A program made the translations under genes and the position numbers. Positions 60,097-64,000 of a stretch of 64,000 nt of DNA are shown piece after piece. Positions within the stretch are counted from its first letter, which is position 1, and each line of letters begins with the position of its first letter. The notes below the pieces were generated by a model. The model had not been told where the DNA came from. It did no database searches and saw only the letters and a program-made list of their open reading frames with translations. The stretch is from Waddlia chondrophila WSU 86-1044 (lineage in GTDB: Bacteria; Chlamydiota; Chlamydiia; Chlamydiales; Waddliaceae): contig NC_014225.1 in assembly GCF_000092785.1 (NCBI RefSeq), positions 475,340 through 539,339 on the forward strand, in the 5' to 3' direction.

Positions 60097-62063
60097 GCGA
60101 TTTGCTGCCTTTTACTGTAAGATTCTTCGATTTTTTTCACTTCTTCGGCTGAGATCGTAAAATGCTCGTCTTTGCTGGACAGCCGGGCAATGATCAGTCC
60201 GAGGATACCTGCGAAGCTCAAGACTCCCAGCCAGTAGATCTGCCAAGTCATGGCAAATCCCAGCACCATGCTTAATGCTCCTATGTAGAAGCTGATAGGA
60301 GTGTTGGCGGGAAGATGGATATCTTCGTACTCCGGCTTCTCTTCTGTTGCCGGCTTTTCAGCCCATAACGGATCCCGCTGGTTGATCGTTGGAATGACGG
60401 CAAAGTTATAGATAGGGGGAGGAGAGTGGGTTGCCCACTCCAGAGTTCTGCCGTTCCAAGGGTTTCCTCCAGTGGTATCCATGTTGTCTTTCCGCTTGTA
60501 GATGCTCCAGAATAGCCCAACGAATTGGATCAGAGCACCGATGAAAATAATCACCCCTCCCATAGCAGCAATGACGAATAACGGCTGCCATCCGGTAGAG
60601 GGATCGTAGTGATCCAGACGTCTAGTCGCTCCCATAAAGCCGAGCATGTACAGAGGCATAAACGCTAAAAGGAAGCCGGCGAACCAGCAGAAAAAGGCCC
60701 ATCTATTGAGTCGTTCGCTAATAAAAAATCCTGTGTATTTTGGAAACCAGTAGGTGAAGCCGGCAAAAAATCCGAAGAGCACGCCGCCGATCACCATGCC
60801 GTGAAAGTGGGCGATCAGAAAAAGGCTGTTGTGTACTTGAAAGTCCACAGGTGGAGCGGCCAGTAAAATTCCTGTCATTCCTGCGATGCTGAAGTTAAGA
60901 ACAAAGGAGAAAAACCAAAGCATTGGCGAGGTGAAGTGCACTTTTCCCCGATATTTGGTGAAAAGCCAGTTGAAAATTTTCACTCCTGTAGGAATGGCCA
61001 CTAGCATCGTCATCACGCTAAAGAAGGTATTAACGCTTGGACTTGCTCCCATTGTAAAGAAGTGGTGGAGCCAGACGAGAAATGACAAAAAAGCAATGAG
61101 GACCATTGCCCACACCATTGAGGTATAGCCAAAAAGGCGTTTTTCAGAGAAGGTGGGAACCACCTCGGAGAAAATTCCAAACGCAGGGAGAATCAGGATA
61201 TAGACTTCCGGGTGCCCCCAAGCCCAAATGAGATTAAAATAGAGCATAGGATTTCCCCCGCCGCTGGCGGTGAAGAAATGCATCCCTAAATAGCGGTCCA
61301 GCATCAATAATCCGACTGTTGCTGTCAGGATGGGAAACGCGAAGATCACAAGGACCATGGCACATAAGCTGCTCCAAACAAAAATGGGCATTTTCATCAG
61401 TGTCATCCCGGGGCAGCGCATCTTTAAGATCGTAACGAGAAAGTTAATCCCTGAAAAGGTCGATCCTATCCCTGAAATCTGTACCGACCAGGCCCAGTAG
61501 TCCACCCCTTCATTTGGACTATATGCAACTTCAGAAAGAGGGGGATAGGCAAGCCAGCCGGACACTGAAAAATGGCCAATTCCCAAAGAGATCAGAATGA
61601 GCATTCCTCCTGCAGCGAATAACCAAAAGCTCACGGCGTTTAAAAAGGGAAAGGCTAAGTCGCGTGCGCCGATTTGTAGAGGAATGATCAGGTTCATGAT
61701 TCCGAACATAAACCCCATAGCGACAAAAAAGATCATTGTTGCGCCGTGGGCGGAAAACACTTCCTGAAAATGCTCGGAAGTCAGAAAGGGGTTTGCAGCT
61801 CCTGTTGCCGTCGCCTGTTGAATCCGCATCATCATCGCATCAGCAAATCCTTTTAAAAACATGATCAGAACGACAACAATGTACATCATGCCGATCTTCT
61901 TGTGATCGACAGTTGTGATCCATTCGTTCCATAGCCACTTCCAACGTTTGAGGTATGTGATTAGCGCAATCAGTAAAATGCCGTTCACAACACCGCCTAG
62001 TACCGCCATATTCTGGACAAAGTCGTGCTGAAACGCTTCTAGAGTGAGATTTCCAAACATCAT
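60093..62063 (-). CDS. cyoB: Cytochrome bo-type quinol oxidase subunit I
   Basis: Catalytic heme-copper subunit of 656 residues that reduces O2 with quinol electrons and pumps protons. The N-terminal DHKKIGMMYIVVVLIMFLKGFADAMMMRIQ has the quinol-site region; heme and CuB ligands are in FSAHGATMIFFVAMGFMFG, WAWGHPEVYILILPAFGIFSEV, VWLHHFFTMGA and LIAHFHGMVIGG. The long C-terminal extension (about 540-656) is typical of CyoB. Member of the five-gene operon; start abuts cyoA stop. Confidence 0.97.
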   Translation of the reverse strand: MMFGNLTLEAFQHDFVQNMAVLGGVVNGILLIALITYLKRWKWLWNEWITTVDHKKIGMMYIVVVLIMFLKGFADAMMMRIQQATATGAANPFLTSEHFQEVFSAHGATMIFFVAMGFMFGIMNLIIPLQIGARDLAFPFLNAVSFWLFAAGGMLILISLGIGHFSVSGWLAYPPLSEVAYSPNEGVDYWAWSVQISGIGSTFSGINFLVTILKMRCPGMTLMKMPIFVWSSLCAMVLVIFAFPILTATVGLLMLDRYLGMHFFTASGGGNPMLYFNLIWAWGHPEVYILILPAFGIFSEVVPTFSEKRLFGYTSMVWAMVLIAFLSFLVWLHHFFTMGASPSVNTFFSVMTMLVAIPTGVKIFNWLFTKYRGKVHFTSPMLWFFSFVLNFSIAGMTGILLAAPPVDFQVHNSLFLIAHFHGMVIGGVLFGFFAGFTYWFPKYTGFFISERLNRWAFFCWFAGFLLAFMPLYMLGFMGATRRLDHYDPSTGWQPLFVIAAMGGVIIFIGALIQFVGLFWSIYKRKDNMDTTGGNPWNGRTLEWATHSPPPIYNFAVIPTINQRDPLWAEKPATEEKPEYEDIHLPANTPISFYIGALSMVLGFAMTWQIYWLGVLSFAGILGLIIARLSSKDEHFTISAEEVKKIEESYSKRQQIA

Positions 62064-62953
62064 TAAATCTTTGATTGAGGTTTCATAAATTTCATAACAA
62101 TTTCATGGAAAAGATGATTTTCCTCCAGTTGATACAACTTGACGGAAGTGTCTTCCGAAGGTTTTGCCAGCTCTCGGTAAACGGGGATATTCATAGGTTG
62201 GTCCGACTTTTTTACAGAAGCAACCCATTCCTCGTACTCTTCTTGTGTGGAGGCTTTAGCTACAAATGTCATATCGGCAAAGCCTTTGCCGCTGATATTT
62301 GCCGACGATCCTCTAAACTCGCCCGCTTCGTCAGCGATTAGATTGAGTTCGGTCGTCATGCCTGGCATGGCATAGATCATCCCTCCAAGACGAGGAATCC
62401 AAAACGCGTTCATCGGAGCATCGGCTGTGATTTTGAAATGGATGGGAGTCTCTTTTGGAAACTGGATATAATTGACAGTGGCGATCTTTTCTTCCGGATA
62501 GATAAACAGCCATCTCCACTGGAGGGCGACAGCTTCGATCTCTATCGCTTTTTTATCCGAAGCAATAGGTTTATAGGGGTCTAGTTCGTATGTTTTATAA
62601 GCGGTGATGATGCAAATCAACACTGTCATGATCAGAGGAAGTCCCCACCAAACAATTTCTGCGACTTTGTGGTCAATGAGGTCGGGATCATATTCCGATT
62701 GATCATTATCTGCTCGGTACCACCATGAAAAGATGAAGGTCATGATGTAGATGGGAATGATGAAAAGAAGCATCAATGCCTGGATCAGAAGGAGTAGATT
62801 CCTCTGTTCCAACCCAATCCATCCCTTGGGAAATAGAACAACGATGTCCTTTAGTAAGATGTACACTTCTAAAGGCTGCATTAAGAGGATGATGATGAGG
62901 ATGATGCCGGAAAAGATGAGCTTGTTGAAGATGGGCCGCGTGGTTTCTTTCAT
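62063..62953 (-). CDS. cyoA: Cytochrome bo-type quinol oxidase subunit II
   Basis: A 296-residue subunit with two N-terminal helices (about 10-30 and 55-75) and a periplasmic cupredoxin domain. The copper A ligands of cytochrome c oxidases are missing (the equivalent stretch reads FRGSSANISGKGFADMTF), identifying a quinol oxidase. No lipobox Cys is present, unlike E. coli CyoA. The order cyoA-B-C-D-E matches the canonical operon. The AT-rich 75 bases upstream (62954-63028) must hold the promoter, next to the RhoGEF gene's 3' end. Confidence 0.95.
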   Translation of the reverse strand: MKETTRPIFNKLIFSGIILIIILLMQPLEVYILLKDIVVLFPKGWIGLEQRNLLLLIQALMLLFIIPIYIMTFIFSWWYRADNDQSEYDPDLIDHKVAEIVWWGLPLIMTVLICIITAYKTYELDPYKPIASDKKAIEIEAVALQWRWLFIYPEEKIATVNYIQFPKETPIHFKITADAPMNAFWIPRLGGMIYAMPGMTTELNLIADEAGEFRGSSANISGKGFADMTFVAKASTQEEYEEWVASVKKSDQPMNIPVYRELAKPSEDTSVKLYQLEENHLFHEIVMKFMKPQSKI

Positions 62954-63028
62954 TCGATACCAAAAATTTGTACTTAACTTTAAGTATTCAATATAAAAAT
63001 ATTTTTCTACTTGTCAAGCACAAGAAAA

Positions 63029-63988
63029 TTATTTTGGGATATAACTATTTAGGCGGCCAATGCTCTCTTCAATGGCTGAGAGCTCTCCTTGAAGTAATTT
63101 GAGCGCCTCTGAGCCTTCAGGAGAGTGTTTTACAAGCTCTTTCATAAATAACTGATATCTTGGTCCTCTTTGTATAGGCGTTATCAAAAAGGCTCCGATA
63201 TCTTTACCCATATTAGTTGGCCGCTGTGTGAAATCTCCCATAAGAGGTTGAGCTTCTTTTTTCTTAAGGGTGTTTTCCATGATCTGAATCACTTGTTTGT
63301 GCTTGATTGCCATACAAGAGATTTCGGATATGATCTCTTTTTGTCTTTCCTTTCTGAAGGCATGAATACAGTTTTTAAGTTGATCTTCAGGGGGTAAACG
63401 CTTAAATGCTTCTTCTGCAGACTTTAGAGTTGATTGAAGGTCTGAGTTTTTGGGATAAGGAATTCCTGAAAGTTCGCAAAGTGTGAGCATTGATTGTTCC
63501 AGACATGTGTCAAGATGTGCTTGCAAAATACTCGATTCATAAGAAGAGATCAGTCCTTCGTGCTCCATTCTTTCAAAGATATTCATCGCTTTGCCATCTA
63601 CACCCCAGGTTTTTTCAGTAAGAGAGTATAGACCTTTAACGTAGGAAACCTCTGTAGCGAAAATTTCTTTTAAAATGTTCTTTGTTTGGAGGGCACTAGG
63701 AGGGGTAGTGCTTATTGAAACACTTGATGTATCCGGCTTGGATTTATCTTCCTCTTTTATTTCAAAATTGCGCACTACCGAATCATAATTGGCAGCTAAT
63801 TCCCTGGCTTTGACAGCGGATTGAAGAAAGGCTTTCTTTTGTTTTTCAGACGTTATCGGCATTTTTTCGAGAGCCATTGCAATTTCTGGCGAGTATTTCT
63901 TCACAGAATCCAGAGTATCGTTGCGAAAACTATTGAACAAACTCGTATTTTTGGCAATGGCTTTGCGTCCATTTTTTTTAGTGATCAC
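63029..63988 (-). CDS. RhoGEF (Dbl-homology) domain protein, candidate secreted effector
   Basis: The 319 visible residues contain a eukaryotic-type DH domain at about 104-316. Conserved region 1 reads ILKEIFATEVSYVKGLYSL (105-123), with the key Glu113 and Tyr116 of the ExxY pattern. Conserved region 3 reads AFLITPIQRGPRYQLFMKEL (266-285), matching the PxQRxxRYxLLLKEL hallmark. The region between is all helical, as in DH domains; no PH domain follows. Residues 1-100 are Ser/Lys-rich and disordered. DH domains activate Rho GTPases by nucleotide exchange, so the protein could remodel host actin. There is no Sec signal. GTG 63988 is the apparent start, but the frame remains open to the window edge, so the N-terminus may be longer. 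Confidence 0.82.
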   Translation of the reverse strand: MITKKNGRKAIAKNTSLFNSFRNDTLDSVKKYSPEIAMALEKMPITSEKQKKAFLQSAVKARELAANYDSVVRNFEIKEEDKSKPDTSSVSISTTPPSALQTKNILKEIFATEVSYVKGLYSLTEKTWGVDGKAMNIFERMEHEGLISSYESSILQAHLDTCLEQSMLTLCELSGIPYPKNSDLQSTLKSAEEAFKRLPPEDQLKNCIHAFRKERQKEIISEISCMAIKHKQVIQIMENTLKKKEAQPLMGDFTQRPTNMGKDIGAFLITPIQRGPRYQLFMKELVKHSPEGSEALKLLQGELSAIEESIGRLNSYIPK

Positions 63989-64000
63989 CTTTTGAAGAAT

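Overview
The window looks like the chromosome of a Chlamydiae member outside the Chlamydiaceae, most like the Waddlia / Criblamydiaceae group. The strongest clue is a single protein fusing glycogen synthase to branching enzyme (6736-11127), an arrangement I recall being reported for Waddlia and Estrella. A possible inclusion-membrane protein (13582-14388) and a eukaryotic-type RhoGEF domain (63029-63988) fit a host-associated bacterium. The assignment is inference; no rRNA is present.

Layout. 1-11127: partial gene, HtrA protease, M20 dipeptidase, M48 membrane protease, dicarboxylate/amino-acid symporter, a lipase-like protein with Cys at the nucleophile position, and the GlgA-GlgB fusion. 11206-18589: GT8-like glycosyltransferase, MnmA, secreted and Inc-like small proteins, an SDR, a GH15 glucan/trehalose hydrolase, an outer-membrane barrel candidate and an orphan gene. 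18637-25328: tight operon of acyl-CoA dehydrogenase, acyl-CoA carboxylase carboxyltransferase, a broken gap with a possible biotinyl-domain relic, AtuA, an AtuA C-terminal-like protein, enoyl-CoA hydratase and an MBL-fold hydrolase. 25340-35113: an Rhs polymorphic-toxin island bounded by two copies of a palindromic repeat, with one full Rhs gene, two toxin/immunity pairs and two silent Rhs fragments. 34496-42657: thioesterase, IcmF (B12 acyl-CoA mutase with fused G-protein chaperone), an M23 lipoprotein on the opposite strand, then E1-alpha, E1-beta and E2 of a branched-chain 2-oxoacid dehydrogenase. 42649-46108: DUF488, flavohemoglobin, exported arginase-like protein and secreted PIG-L deacetylase.

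46227-58258 is a mobile, decayed zone: tRNA-Leu(UAA) followed by a broken tyrosine integrase, a GNAT-like gene, an RlmK-like methyltransferase, an aldo/keto reductase fragment, an ISAs1-family IS next to a severed hexapeptide acetyltransferase, and an IS256-family element that cut an IS5-family transposase. Inside it lies a nitric-oxide module: an NsrR-like Rrf2 regulator, a RIC di-iron repair protein and a quinol NO reductase, complementing the flavohemoglobin 8 kb away. 58262-62953 is a complete cytochrome bo-type quinol oxidase operon (cyoABCD and cyoE). The right edge carries the RhoGEF-domain protein.

Together the genes describe carbon storage (glycogen synthesis, GH15), branched-chain amino-acid/acyl-CoA breakdown (2-oxoacid dehydrogenase, acyl-CoA dehydrogenase, carboxylase, hydratase, IcmF) feeding quinol respiration through bo oxidase, NO defence, and competition or host interaction through Rhs toxins and a putative RhoGEF effector.
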